From positions 1 through 48,491 of the forward strand of contig PLBP01000007.1 in assembly GCA_003135415.1 (NCBI GenBank): a DNA stretch of 48,491 bases. Reading direction: 5' to 3'. Origin of the DNA: Hyphomicrobiales bacterium. GTDB lineage: Bacteria; Pseudomonadota; Alphaproteobacteria; Rhizobiales; Xanthobacteraceae. Both the position numbers and the translations under genes were made by a program. The notes under the pieces are model-generated. The model worked only from the letters and a program-made list of their open reading frames with translations. It made no database searches and was not told the origin of the DNA. This document shows, piece by piece, positions 1 to 8,117 of this stretch (its first letter is position 1; each line of letters opens with the position of its first letter).

Positions 1-92
1 ATGTCGAGATCGACGCCCTTCAGATTGTGCTCGCGCGCCCCGCGAATCGAGATGATGCGGTGTTCGGCGGCTTTGGGCTGTCGTCGGCTCAT
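1..92 (-). CDS. uvrA: UvrA, excinuclease ABC subunit A (5' end only)
   Basis: Reading the minus strand from the ATG at 92 gives a short leader followed by ISIRGAREHNLKGVDLD, the conserved start of the first ABC ATPase domain of UvrA, the damage-recognition subunit of nucleotide excision repair. Only about 30 residues lie inside the window; the Walker A motif and everything after it lie beyond position 1. The gene is followed upstream by a LexA-type box at 135-149, consistent with SOS control. In many alphaproteobacteria uvrA sits divergently next to ssb; here about 8 kb separates them. Identification rests on a short but highly conserved stretch. Confidence 0.88.
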   Translation of the reverse strand, partial: MSRRQPKAAEHRIISIRGAREHNLKGVDLD

Positions 93-134
93 GGGTGCGA
101 TGAAAATGCTGGTTCGGCCGGTTCGGGGAGAACC

Positions 135-149
135 GAACGTAGTGAGAAC
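135..149 (-). promoter_or_regulatory. LexA (SOS) box upstream of uvrA
   Basis: The bases at 135-149 read GAAC-GTAGTGA-GAAC, which is GTTC-N7-GTTC on the uvrA strand. This is the direct-repeat SOS box known for alphaproteobacterial LexA. It ends 43 bases before the uvrA start codon, a usual place for a repressor site. A further inverted repeat, GGTTC-N5-GAACC at 120-134, lies between the box and the gene. The exact match and the position before a classic SOS gene make the call strong, although no binding data are available. Confidence 0.82.
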
Positions 150-178
150 GGCCGGTTTTTGCCACCTCTAATCGACGA

Positions 179-2446
179 TTAATCAACGATTTCCTGCCGA
201 AAATCGCCGCGGTAACCGCCCGGCTTTTGCACCCAGAATTGATACATGCCGATGAAGGCGCGCGGGTTTTCCTGCTCGAAGCGGTCCCAAAGAGCGAGAT
301 TCGTCATGGCTTGGTCATCGGAAAACTTCTGCCGGTAGCGCTGGAGAATGTGCGGCGCTTGGTCGAAGCCGAGGAATTGCAGATGGTTATCGGCGAGGAA
401 GCGCGCGATCTGCGGCAGCGTCATCCGATGCTCCTGCACGTGAAACAGAAGGTCGCGCAGGTCGCTCATCGAATAGAAGTCGGCGAGCAGCATGACGTTG
501 CGAAGCGGGCTTTCCGCCGGAAGCCGCTCGAATTCCTCGCGGCAGCGGCGGATATCGCCGGCGACGGGCTTATATCCCTTTTCCGCGAGGAAACGCTGGG
601 CGGCGACGATGTCTTCGCGCGCCTTTTCGCTGTAGAGACCGATATTCATAAAGCCACCGGGTGCCAGAATCTCCAACAGCCCACGCCAGCCGGCGAACGG
701 ATCGGCGAGGTGATGCAACACGCCCGAGGCGTAGATCACGTCGAAGCGGCGGCCGAGCGTGCCGAGCTCGACGATGTCGGCTTGGCCGTATTCGATGTTT
801 TTCACCCGTAATTCCTCCGACTTGCGCTTGCCATAGGCCAGCGCCGCACCACTGAGATCGACCGCGAGCACGCGCGCTTCGGGAAACTCCCGGGCGATTT
901 CGACCGCTTGCCGTCCGGTGCCGGCGCCCGCGATCAAGATGTCGATCTTCCCTCCTTTTCCGAGCGCGCGGAGCGGCGCGTGCGGAAACATCGATTGCAG
1001 ATATTCGTCAATCTGGCTCGGCCTCCCCCAAGCTTCCGTGGTCTCGATCCAGCGCGGATAGGGATTTTCCTCGTATTGGTCCTGCACCAAAAGGGATACG
1101 CGATCTTCGATCGGCGTGAGCTTCGGAATCGAATTTTGCAGCTCGCGCTCTTTCAGCGGTTCGCGCACTTGACGGTCCAGGAGGCGCGTAACTGCAACGG
1201 GCCATTTCCGCTTGAGTAGTTTCTCGGCGCCGGGCACGGCCACCAGTGGAAAATAAGCAGCGGCCGCAACGAGCAAGTGGGGGGCGATATCCGCATTACT
1301 CGACAAGGCGGCGATAAGTTCGCTACGCGCTTTCTCCGCATGCGCGTGTTCTTGCTCGGTCACCGAGCAAACGAATTCCGTGATGAAACACTGGATCGCA
1401 ATGCTCGCGTAGAACGCCAGAATGTCATCGGAGACGGCGTCCGGCTTGGACGCGCGCTCGAGCATCACGGCGCGCGCGGCGCAGACGAATTTTTCCATCG
1501 CCCTGCCGCTGCCGGGCGTGGATTCGAGCAGAGAAAGCAGAAGTGGATTCTTCGCCACCGCGGCGATGCCGTTGCCGTCGAATAATTCCGCTTCCGCCGC
1601 CCGATTGGGCCACGCGGCCACCCCCGCCGCGATGCTTTTGCCGACGGCGGGATCGAGTTCGAGTACCTGGCTTCCGAGCGCCATGACGTCATTCGGCCGT
1701 AGCCAGCGCTCCCAAATCGCGCGCGCAAGCATTGGCAACAGGCCTTCGACCGATTTCGTTAGCTGGCCCGCTCGCGAACAATAACGGGCATAATCGACGA
1801 ACAAGCCTTTGCTCTCGTCGGTGACCGCGACTGCGAGCGAGCGAAGGCTGAGCATGAGCGCTTCCGCGGCGTTTCCCTTCTCGAACAGGAGGCGCGAAAG
1901 ATTGTTCAGCGCCGGCGCGATGGCTGGTTTGATTGCGAGCGCTTGCCGATATGAAGCCTCGGCTTCATCGAATTTTCCGAGCCGAACCAGCACATCGGCG
2001 AGGTTGGCGTGTCCCTCGGCGACTTGCGGCGCGAGATGGATGGCCTGGCGATAGGTCTCCGCCGCCTCGTCGAATTTCTCGAGCGAGACAAGCGCTTTCG
2101 CGAGATTGAAATAGACCGCGACATAATCTCGTTTGAGCCCAACCGCGCGGCGGTAATGGATGGTGGCCTGTTCGAAGCGCTGCAGCGCGTGATGGGCCGT
2201 GCCCAAATTGTAATGATATCCGGCGTTTTCGCTCTCAAGCTTGATCGCCTTAGCGATGAGGACGATCGCGTCCTCATGGCGGCGCTGATGATGGGCAACG
2301 ACGCCGAGATTGTGCAGCGCCTGCGCGTTGCCGGGCTCGATCGAAAGCACTTGCTCATAAAGCGCCGCCGCTTCCGATAGCCGGCCGGATTGGTGTTGCG
2401 CGACGGCCTTCGACAAGAGGTTCGCGGCGGGGCTGGGACGATTCAT
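179..2446 (-). CDS. TPR-repeat SAM-dependent methyltransferase (copy 1)
   Basis: This 755-residue protein has about six tetratricopeptide repeats in residues 10-215, a middle helical region (about 215-450) and a C-terminal class I methyltransferase domain (about 455-755). The signature YEENPYPRW precedes the SAM-binding motif I, ILIAGAGTGR, followed by the acidic end of strand 2 (VLAVDLS) and a motif IV-like VLHHLADP. The substrate cannot be told from sequence; relatives with this YEENPYPRW segment are usually annotated only as TPR methyltransferases. The gene runs in the same direction as uvrA and ends 87 bases before its start codon. A clear paralogue lies at 5935-7707 in the same orientation, so the two copies flank ku-ligD. 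The start at 2446 has no strong ribosome site, but the TPRs begin soon after it. Confidence 0.85.
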   Translation of the reverse strand: MNRPSPAANLLSKAVAQHQSGRLSEAAALYEQVLSIEPGNAQALHNLGVVAHHQRRHEDAIVLIAKAIKLESENAGYHYNLGTAHHALQRFEQATIHYRRAVGLKRDYVAVYFNLAKALVSLEKFDEAAETYRQAIHLAPQVAEGHANLADVLVRLGKFDEAEASYRQALAIKPAIAPALNNLSRLLFEKGNAAEALMLSLRSLAVAVTDESKGLFVDYARYCSRAGQLTKSVEGLLPMLARAIWERWLRPNDVMALGSQVLELDPAVGKSIAAGVAAWPNRAAEAELFDGNGIAAVAKNPLLLSLLESTPGSGRAMEKFVCAARAVMLERASKPDAVSDDILAFYASIAIQCFITEFVCSVTEQEHAHAEKARSELIAALSSNADIAPHLLVAAAAYFPLVAVPGAEKLLKRKWPVAVTRLLDRQVREPLKERELQNSIPKLTPIEDRVSLLVQDQYEENPYPRWIETTEAWGRPSQIDEYLQSMFPHAPLRALGKGGKIDILIAGAGTGRQAVEIAREFPEARVLAVDLSGAALAYGKRKSEELRVKNIEYGQADIVELGTLGRRFDVIYASGVLHHLADPFAGWRGLLEILAPGGFMNIGLYSEKAREDIVAAQRFLAEKGYKPVAGDIRRCREEFERLPAESPLRNVMLLADFYSMSDLRDLLFHVQEHRMTLPQIARFLADNHLQFLGFDQAPHILQRYRQKFSDDQAMTNLALWDRFEQENPRAFIGMYQFWVQKPGGYRGDFRQEIVD

Positions 2447-2581
2447 GGCGGGGCGGCTTTAGGTCGTATCCGGCGGACGATCCGCAAGCCGGACTTATAG
2501 CCAATCCTTTGCTCATTTGCCGAGCCGCATGGAACTTCAACGGGCACAAAGCGTTGAGAAATGGGATGAAATGAGGGCTCC

Positions 2582-3421
2582 ATGGCTGCGCGCGCTTATT
2601 GGACCGGTAATATCCGCCTCTCGCTCGTTTCGATCCCCGTTCAGGTGATCCCAGCGACCAAGGACTCCACCAAGATTTCCTTCCATCAGGTCCACAAGCC
2701 GAGTGGCTCGCGCATCCGCTACCAGAAGGTGGTGCCGGGCATCGGGCCGATCGATACCGACGAAATTGTCAAAGGCTACGAAATCGACAAGGACAAATAT
2801 GTTCTGCTCGACGATAAGGAAATCGACGACCTCAAGTTAGAGGCGAAGAAAACCATCGATCTCGTGCAGTTCGTCGGCCAGCACGAAATCGATCCGATTT
2901 ATTTCGAGCGGCCTTTCTTCGTGATTCCGGACGATGAAGAGGACAACGAGGCCTTCATCGTTCTGCGCGATGCGCTCAAAAATACCAAGACGATCGGCCT
3001 CGGCCAGATTGTAATCCGCGGCAAAGGCTCGATCGTGGCGCTAAAGCCCTGCGGCAAGGGCCTGTTGCTCGAAACCTTGCGCTATGCCGATGAGATCAAG
3101 AAAGCAGGCAGCGCGTTTTCCGGTATCAAGGAAACGAAGCCGGAGGCCGATAAGGTCGAACTCGCCGAGGAATTGATTGGGCGCAAGACCAAACGGTTTC
3201 ATCCGGAAGATTTCAAGGACTCCTACAATGACGCATTGCGTGAGCTGATCGAGGCCAAAGCCGAGCATCGCAAGGTGCCGCAGATCGAGGCGCCGCGTGG
3301 GGGCGCCCAAATCATCGATCTCATGCAAGCGCTGCGCAAGAGCGTCGGCAAGGACGGCAATGACGCGAAAAAAGGCCGGCGGGCGAAGCGCTCCCACGGC
3401 TCGCGCAAGAAGGCAGCCTAG
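2582..3421 (+). CDS. ku: Ku, non-homologous end-joining DNA-end-binding protein
   Basis: The 279-residue product matches bacterial Ku throughout: the N-terminal WTGNIRLSLVSIPV, the core motif GYEIDKDKYVLLDD, and a lysine- and arginine-rich C-terminal tail of about 20 residues of the kind thought to help Ku slide on or bind DNA. Bacterial Ku forms a homodimeric ring on double-strand ends and recruits LigD. The start codon at 2582 follows GAGGG. The ligD reading frame begins 9 bases after the Ku stop codon, so the two genes almost certainly form one operon. No LexA box is visible in the 135-base divergent space shared with the TPR-methyltransferase gene. Confidence 0.95.
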   Translation: MAARAYWTGNIRLSLVSIPVQVIPATKDSTKISFHQVHKPSGSRIRYQKVVPGIGPIDTDEIVKGYEIDKDKYVLLDDKEIDDLKLEAKKTIDLVQFVGQHEIDPIYFERPFFVIPDDEEDNEAFIVLRDALKNTKTIGLGQIVIRGKGSIVALKPCGKGLLLETLRYADEIKKAGSAFSGIKETKPEADKVELAEELIGRKTKRFHPEDFKDSYNDALRELIEAKAEHRKVPQIEAPRGGAQIIDLMQALRKSVGKDGNDAKKGRRAKRSHGSRKKAA

Positions 3422-3430
3422 GAGCGCGCC

Positions 3431-4168
3431 GTGCTCGATCGCCTCAAGACTTATCGCGCCAAACGCGATTTCACCCGTACCGCGGAGCCCGCGGGCAAGT
3501 CGCTGAAGTCCGGCAAAAAACTTTCCTATTTCATCCAAAAGCATGCGGCGCGGCAGCTGCACTATGACTTCCGCCTAGAATGGAACGGTGCGCTGATGAG
3601 TTGGGCGGTACCCAAAGGCCCGAGCGAAAATTTGGGCGACAAGCGGCTTGCCGTCCACGTCGAGGATCATCCGCTTGAGTACGGAACCTTCGAGGGCACG
3701 ATCCCCAAGGGTGAGTATGGCGGCGGCACGGTGTTGCTGTGGGATCGCGGCACGTGGGAGCCGCACGGCAACGTCGATGAGGCGATGGAGAAGGGTAAGC
3801 TCGCTTTCACATTGCACGGCGACCGGTTGAAGGGCGATTGGGCGCTTGTTCGCTTGCGCAGTCGCGACAAGAAGGATCGGGGCCGCGACAATTGGCTTCT
3901 GATCAAGGAGCGGGATTCGGTTGCCAAGTCCGGCGGCAAGCTTGCGGTCGAGCGCGAAACGAAAAGCGTAAAAAGCGGGCGCGAGATGGAAGAGATCGCG
4001 GAGGGCAAGAAGGTCTGGCACTCCAACCGTAATAAGGCGGAGCAGGAAGCCCCAGCCGGGCGGAAGGCTCAAAAAAAAAGACCGCGCGGCTCCCAGCCTT
4101 TATCGCGCCGCAGCTCGCGACACTTGTCGATGAAACGCCGCCGGGCGAGGGCTGGCTCCACGAGATAA
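3431..4168 (+). CDS. ligD: LigD 5' part: phosphoesterase (PE) domain, frame-shifted from the ligase part
   Basis: Translation from the GTG at 3431 (AGGAG just upstream) gives the LigD 3'-phosphoesterase domain: FIQKHAARQLHYDFRLEW, then VPKGPS, HPLEYGTFEGTIPKGEYG and NWLLIKERD, with the conserved His, Asp and Arg residues of the active site visible. This domain trims 3' ends during end joining. From about residue 215 the frame degenerates into an arginine- and serine-rich tail ending at 4168, while the ligase domain continues in another frame. The switch point is a run of nine A at 4071-4079; one more A would give a continuous LigD of about 830 residues in the order PE-ligase-polymerase, as in Pseudomonas LigD. 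It is either a sequence error, a real mutation, or a slippage site. Confidence 0.85.
   Translation: MLDRLKTYRAKRDFTRTAEPAGKSLKSGKKLSYFIQKHAARQLHYDFRLEWNGALMSWAVPKGPSENLGDKRLAVHVEDHPLEYGTFEGTIPKGEYGGGTVLLWDRGTWEPHGNVDEAMEKGKLAFTLHGDRLKGDWALVRLRSRDKKDRGRDNWLLIKERDSVAKSGGKLAVERETKSVKSGREMEEIAEGKKVWHSNRNKAEQEAPAGRKAQKKRPRGSQPLSRRSSRHLSMKRRRARAGSTR
4071..4079 (+). other. A9 homopolymer at the ligD frame switch
   Basis: Nine consecutive A residues mark the point where the PE-domain frame stops matching LigD and the ligase frame starts. In the upstream frame the run reads CAA AAA AAA AGA. A backward shift of one base gives AAA AAA AAG ACC, which continues into the ligase domain. The site is therefore both a likely error site for sequencing and a plausible slippage site for RNA polymerase or the ribosome (A-AAA-AAA heptamer). 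Confidence 0.6.
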
Positions 4169-5928
4169 AATACGACGGGTATCGGGCGATCGTTTCGATT
4201 GGCGGCAGCCGCGTCGTCATCCGCACCCGCAAGGGCCTCGACTGGACCGAGCGGTTTCAATCATTGGTCGGGCCGCTTTCGAACTTGCCGTGCAATTCCG
4301 CCGTGCTCGACGGCGAGATCGCGGTTGCCGATAGCGAAGGCCATACCGATTTTGGCGCGCTGCAAGACGCGCTTTCGCAGAACAGTGACGGATTCAGTTT
4401 CTATATTTTCGACCTTCTCCAACTCAATGGCGAGGATTTGCGCCGCCGGCCCCAGCGCGAGCGCAAGAAAAAACTGAAAGCGTTGCTCGCTGGCGTCAAG
4501 GGTCCGCTTTCCTATTCCGATCATATCGAGGGCGAAGGCGGTCAGGTCTTTGCTCGTGCCTGCGACCTAAAATTAGAGGGCGTCATCTCCAAGCGCGCGG
4601 ACGATCCCTACATTTCCGGCCGAACCCACAGTTGGCTCAAGAGCAAATGCGGCCAGGAACAGGAGTTCGTCGTTATCGGCTGGCGGCCGTCGGATAAAGC
4701 AGGACGCCCCTTCCGGTCGATCCTTCTGGCCGTGCGGGATAAAGGCGCGCTGCGCTACGCCGGCCGCGTCGGCAGTGGCTATACGGGTGCGAGGCTCGAA
4801 ACGCTTTCCGCTGCGTTCAAGAAACACGCGCGCAAGAGTGCGCCGGTCAACGACATACCGCCTGCCATCGCGCGCCAAGCGCGCTTTCTCGATCCGGTGT
4901 TGGTGGCGGAAATCGCCTTTCGTGGTTGGACGCGCGACAATTTGATCCGCCAGGGTTCCTTCAAGGGATTGCGCGGCGATAAGTCCGCGCGCGAGATTGT
5001 TCGGGAGAAAGCCATGCCTAAAGCCGCAGCCGCCAGAACAAGCAATGACAGCGACGAAATCGAAGGCGTGCGCGTCACCCATCCCGACCGCGTGTTATTT
5101 CCGGAAGACGGCGTCACCAAACGCGACATTGCGGAGTATTACCTCAAGGTCGCCGATCTGATGCTGCCACACATTATCGACCGGCCGCTCGCCCTCGTGC
5201 GTTGTCCCCGCGGCAGCGAGCAGAAATGCTTCTTCCAGAAGCACGCCTCGCCCGGCTGGCCCGATCTTTTCAAGAAGGTGCGTATCAAGGAGAAATCCGG
5301 CACCGACAATTATCTCTATATCGAGGACGCGGCGGGTCTCGTCGCTGCGGCGCAAATGGACATTTTGGAGCTCCATATCTGGGGCGCGCATGTCGACAAG
5401 ATCGAGAAGCCCGACCGCCTCGTATTCGATTTCGATCCGGGTGAGGGCGTTGCTTTCGAGCGGGTGAAAGAGGCCGCGCGCGAATTGCGCGAGCGTTTGC
5501 AGAAGCTCGGGCTTGAGTCGTTCCCGATGGCCACCGGCGGCAAGGGTATCCATGTGGTGGTGCCGCTTTCGCGCGGACATTCGTGGGACCAGCATCGCGC
5601 CTTCGCCGAAGCGATGGCACGCCTGATGGCGGAGGACAGCCCCGCGCGCTACGTCGCCAATATGTCGAAAGCGAAGCGGCCCGGAAAAATCTATGTCGAT
5701 TTCCTACGCAACCAGCGTGGCGCCACCGCCATCGCGCCCTATTCGACGCGAGCGCGCAAAGGCGCCTATGTCGCGATGCCTCTCTCATGGAATGCACTAT
5801 CGCGTCTTGAAGACGCGCATCCGGCAAGCGTGAAGGATGCGGCCCGGCTCGCGCGTGCCGGCGATCCGTGGAAAGGCTACGCCAAACTGAAACAGGCGTT
5901 GCCGCTATCGAAATTGAAGATCAAATAA
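4072..5928 (+). CDS. ligD: LigD 3' part: ATP-dependent ligase and primase-polymerase domains
   Basis: In the frame beginning inside the A9 run, the ligase domain reads LPAFIAPQLATLVD, then the nucleotidyl-transfer motif EIKYDGYR, with the adenylated lysine at codon 4168-4170. Motifs VLDGEI and EGVISKR and the OB-fold follow, up to about 5000. The polymerase/primase domain spans about 5065-5928, with VTHPDRVLFPEDG, FDFDPGEGVAF (metal-binding Asp pair), GGKGIHVVVP and an AIAPYS-type end. The first start codon in this frame is a TTG at 4264, downstream of the catalytic lysine, so independent translation could not give an active ligase. The stop at 5928 lies 6 bases from the convergent stop of the second TPR-methyltransferase gene. 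Confidence 0.88.
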   Translation, partial: KKKTARLPAFIAPQLATLVDETPPGEGWLHEIKYDGYRAIVSIGGSRVVIRTRKGLDWTERFQSLVGPLSNLPCNSAVLDGEIAVADSEGHTDFGALQDALSQNSDGFSFYIFDLLQLNGEDLRRRPQRERKKKLKALLAGVKGPLSYSDHIEGEGGQVFARACDLKLEGVISKRADDPYISGRTHSWLKSKCGQEQEFVVIGWRPSDKAGRPFRSILLAVRDKGALRYAGRVGSGYTGARLETLSAAFKKHARKSAPVNDIPPAIARQARFLDPVLVAEIAFRGWTRDNLIRQGSFKGLRGDKSAREIVREKAMPKAAAARTSNDSDEIEGVRVTHPDRVLFPEDGVTKRDIAEYYLKVADLMLPHIIDRPLALVRCPRGSEQKCFFQKHASPGWPDLFKKVRIKEKSGTDNYLYIEDAAGLVAAAQMDILELHIWGAHVDKIEKPDRLVFDFDPGEGVAFERVKEAARELRERLQKLGLESFPMATGGKGIHVVVPLSRGHSWDQHRAFAEAMARLMAEDSPARYVANMSKAKRPGKIYVDFLRNQRGATAIAPYSTRARKGAYVAMPLSWNALSRLEDAHPASVKDAARLARAGDPWKGYAKLKQALPLSKLKIK

Positions 5929-5934
5929 GAACGG

Positions 5935-7707
5935 TTAAGCGCGCTTCTGTACCCAAAACTTGTACATATGCGCGAACACGAAGGGATATTTCTCTTCGAA
6001 GACTTGCCAGTGATCGAGATTGGACATGGCCTTGTCGTTGGAAAATTCCTCGCCGTATTTCTTGAGAATACTATCCTCGATATCCCAGCCGATGAATTCG
6101 AGGTGGTTCTCGGCGAGGAAGCGCTTGATTTGCGGCAGCGTCAGTCGCAGTTCGTGCTCGTGAAACAAAAGATCGCGGCAATCGCTCAAGCTGTAGAAAT
6201 CGGGCGATAGCGTTGCCTGCCGGATCGGCGCGTCATTGGGCAGTGCGAAAATATCCTCGCGGCAGCGGCGGATCTCGGCGGCGCCTTTGCCGTAGCCGCG
6301 CTCGGCGATGAACTTCCACGCCTCGGACACTTCCTGGCGGGCGATCTCGCTGTAGAGCCCGATATGCATGAATCCGCCGGGTCGCAGGATCGACACCAGC
6401 CCGCGCCAGGCAGCGAGCGGGTCCGCCATGTGATGCATCACGCCGGTGGTGCTGATCGCATCGAATTTTCGGCCGATCGTGGGGAGCTTCAGAATATCGG
6501 CTTGGGCGTATTCGATGTTGCCGAGGCCAAGCATGTCGCCCATGCGCTTGGCATAGCCGAGCGAAGCGAGGCTGAGGTCGACCGCAAGCACGCGCACGCC
6601 CTGAAAGATCTGCGCCATGCCCACAACCAACTGACCGGTGCCACAGCCCGCGATCAGGAGATCGAGGGCGTTCGTCTTGCCGAAGGGCTTGAAGGCGGCA
6701 TGCGGGAATTTCATCCGCAGATAATCCTCGATCTTCGTCTTCTTCGAGGACGAGGACGTGATTACCCAACGGGGGTAGGGGTTTTCCTCGTACTGGCTCT
6801 GCACCTTGAGCGAGACCGCATCGTCGATCTCGGTCAGGCGCGGCAGGCGCTCGCGCAGCTGCCGCTCCTGCAGTGGCTCCTGCACCTGCTGAATGAGGAG
6901 CGCCTGAAAGGTCGGCGGCCAGGGCTTTTGCAACAGCGTTTCGGCGGCAGGAAGCGCATTCAGAGGGAAATAAGTGGCAAGCACCGCGAGCAAATGAACG
7001 GGTACGGCTGTCCCCGCCGCAAGCGCGGAAGCGACCCGCTCGCGCAAGCTGGCCGCAAGTTTATTCTCGGGCGCGGTTTGCGAGAAAACGTATTCGTTGA
7101 TGAAGCATTGGCGCGCGAGTGCGCAATAGAACGCAAGCATGGATGGTGAGGGCACTTCGTTCTCTTGATTGACCGCGCGCTCCAGGATCGCGCCGCGTAT
7201 CCCGGTAAGGAATTGCTCGATTTCCGCATCGCGCAACCGCGATGACCCAAGAAAGAAGAGCAGGAACGAATCCTTGGCGATTTCCGGAATTCCATCCGCG
7301 GCGAAGAGCTCGGCGGCGGGCAGACGCCCCGGCCAGGCCCTCTTTGCCTGCTTAGCGAACCGGCCAATGATCGGGTTTCGCTTGATGATTTCCGCCGCGT
7401 GGCCCCGTTCCGCCAGCGCAAACAGCGTCTGGGCCAGGCTATTAAATGCTTCGGTGAAATTGGGCCTGAGCGCGAGCGCCCGCTGAAAATGCCCGAGCCC
7501 CTCGATCGCCTTGCCTTGCGCCACCAGGACCAGCGCCAATCCGTGCTCGGCGTCGGCGGAGCCCGGTTCGGCCGCGAGCACGGCCAGAAAATTCTGCTCG
7601 GCAAGCCGCAATTGTCCCGATTGGTATTGTTGAACCGCTTTCGCGAACAGCTCGGAACTTGAAGCGGACTGTTTCGCTGCGTTCGATTTTTGATTCATGA
7701 CGCTCAC
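5935..7707 (-). CDS. TPR-repeat SAM-dependent methyltransferase (copy 2)
   Basis: The 590-residue product is a paralogue of the protein at 179-2446 but has a shorter TPR section: about two to three repeats in residues 18-110, a helical middle, and a methyltransferase domain from about 300 onward. Shared landmarks are YEENPYPRW, motif I LLIAGCGTGQ, VLAVDLS, MHHMADP, GGFMHIGLYSE and the C-terminal FWVQK. Substrate unknown. It converges on ligD with a 6-base gap and faces away from ssb. Two LexA-type boxes lie in the 410-base space upstream; the nearer one is 143 bases from this start, so the gene could share SOS control with ssb, though that is inference. Confidence 0.85.
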   Translation of the reverse strand: MSVMNQKSNAAKQSASSSELFAKAVQQYQSGQLRLAEQNFLAVLAAEPGSADAEHGLALVLVAQGKAIEGLGHFQRALALRPNFTEAFNSLAQTLFALAERGHAAEIIKRNPIIGRFAKQAKRAWPGRLPAAELFAADGIPEIAKDSFLLFFLGSSRLRDAEIEQFLTGIRGAILERAVNQENEVPSPSMLAFYCALARQCFINEYVFSQTAPENKLAASLRERVASALAAGTAVPVHLLAVLATYFPLNALPAAETLLQKPWPPTFQALLIQQVQEPLQERQLRERLPRLTEIDDAVSLKVQSQYEENPYPRWVITSSSSKKTKIEDYLRMKFPHAAFKPFGKTNALDLLIAGCGTGQLVVGMAQIFQGVRVLAVDLSLASLGYAKRMGDMLGLGNIEYAQADILKLPTIGRKFDAISTTGVMHHMADPLAAWRGLVSILRPGGFMHIGLYSEIARQEVSEAWKFIAERGYGKGAAEIRRCREDIFALPNDAPIRQATLSPDFYSLSDCRDLLFHEHELRLTLPQIKRFLAENHLEFIGWDIEDSILKKYGEEFSNDKAMSNLDHWQVFEEKYPFVFAHMYKFWVQKRA

Positions 7708-7850
7708 TTCCGCACCTTCTAGCGCGTGTTCGTGACCTTGGCCAAATCGGCGGAGCGCGGACTTTTATGACCGAGATTCATCAGCACGATCAGAGCGCTA
7801 GTTGCCGAGGACGGGTCCGAAAAGTTAATAACAGGCACTCAAAGTTCTAG

Positions 7851-7865
7851 GAACATTGGTAGAAC
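7851..7865 (+). promoter_or_regulatory. LexA (SOS) box, distal, between TPR-methyltransferase and ssb
   Basis: The bases read GAAC-ATTGGTA-GAAC, an exact alphaproteobacterial LexA direct repeat. The box is about 250 bases before ssb and 143 bases before the divergent TPR-methyltransferase start, so it may serve the latter. A partly overlapping GTTC-N3-GAAC inverted repeat starts at 7844. Confidence 0.7.
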
Positions 7866-7953
7866 ATCCCTACGGCCTCAGCCTTAATCCGTTCCGGCAA
7901 TTTGCAAGTATATTTTGTAGAAACCCGCTTGCCCGTTGCGTTCAAACCGACTA

Positions 7954-7968
7954 GAACGGAACAAGAAC
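7954..7968 (+). promoter_or_regulatory. LexA (SOS) box upstream of ssb
   Basis: The bases read GAAC-GGAACAA-GAAC, a second exact GAAC-N7-GAAC match about 150 bases before the ssb start. A third GAAC lies inside the spacer at 7959. Control of ssb by LexA is common in alphaproteobacteria, which supports the call. Confidence 0.72.
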
Positions 7969-8117
7969 ATTCAAACGGGATTATATCGGTACTATTCTGA
8001 ACCCCTTGTGGAAAAGTTCTTAACGCCGGACGCGCTGCGGCGTGAAAGGCCTAGGCTGAAACCTAGATCTCGGCGGCGGCCGCGAGCCGGACGGAAATCG
8101 CGAAAACGGAGGCAGTG

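Larger units (their letters stand above)
7708..8117. promoter_or_regulatory. 410-base divergent control region between the TPR-methyltransferase gene and ssb
   Basis: No convincing gene is seen here. A 60-codon open frame at 7936-8118 is arginine-rich and lacks family features. The stretch is AT-richer than its surroundings and holds two LexA-type boxes (7851-7865 and 7954-7968), a GTTC-TAG-GAAC inverted repeat at 7844-7854, and the ssb ribosome site GGAGG at 8108-8112. It probably contains promoters for both flanking genes. Confidence 0.6.
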
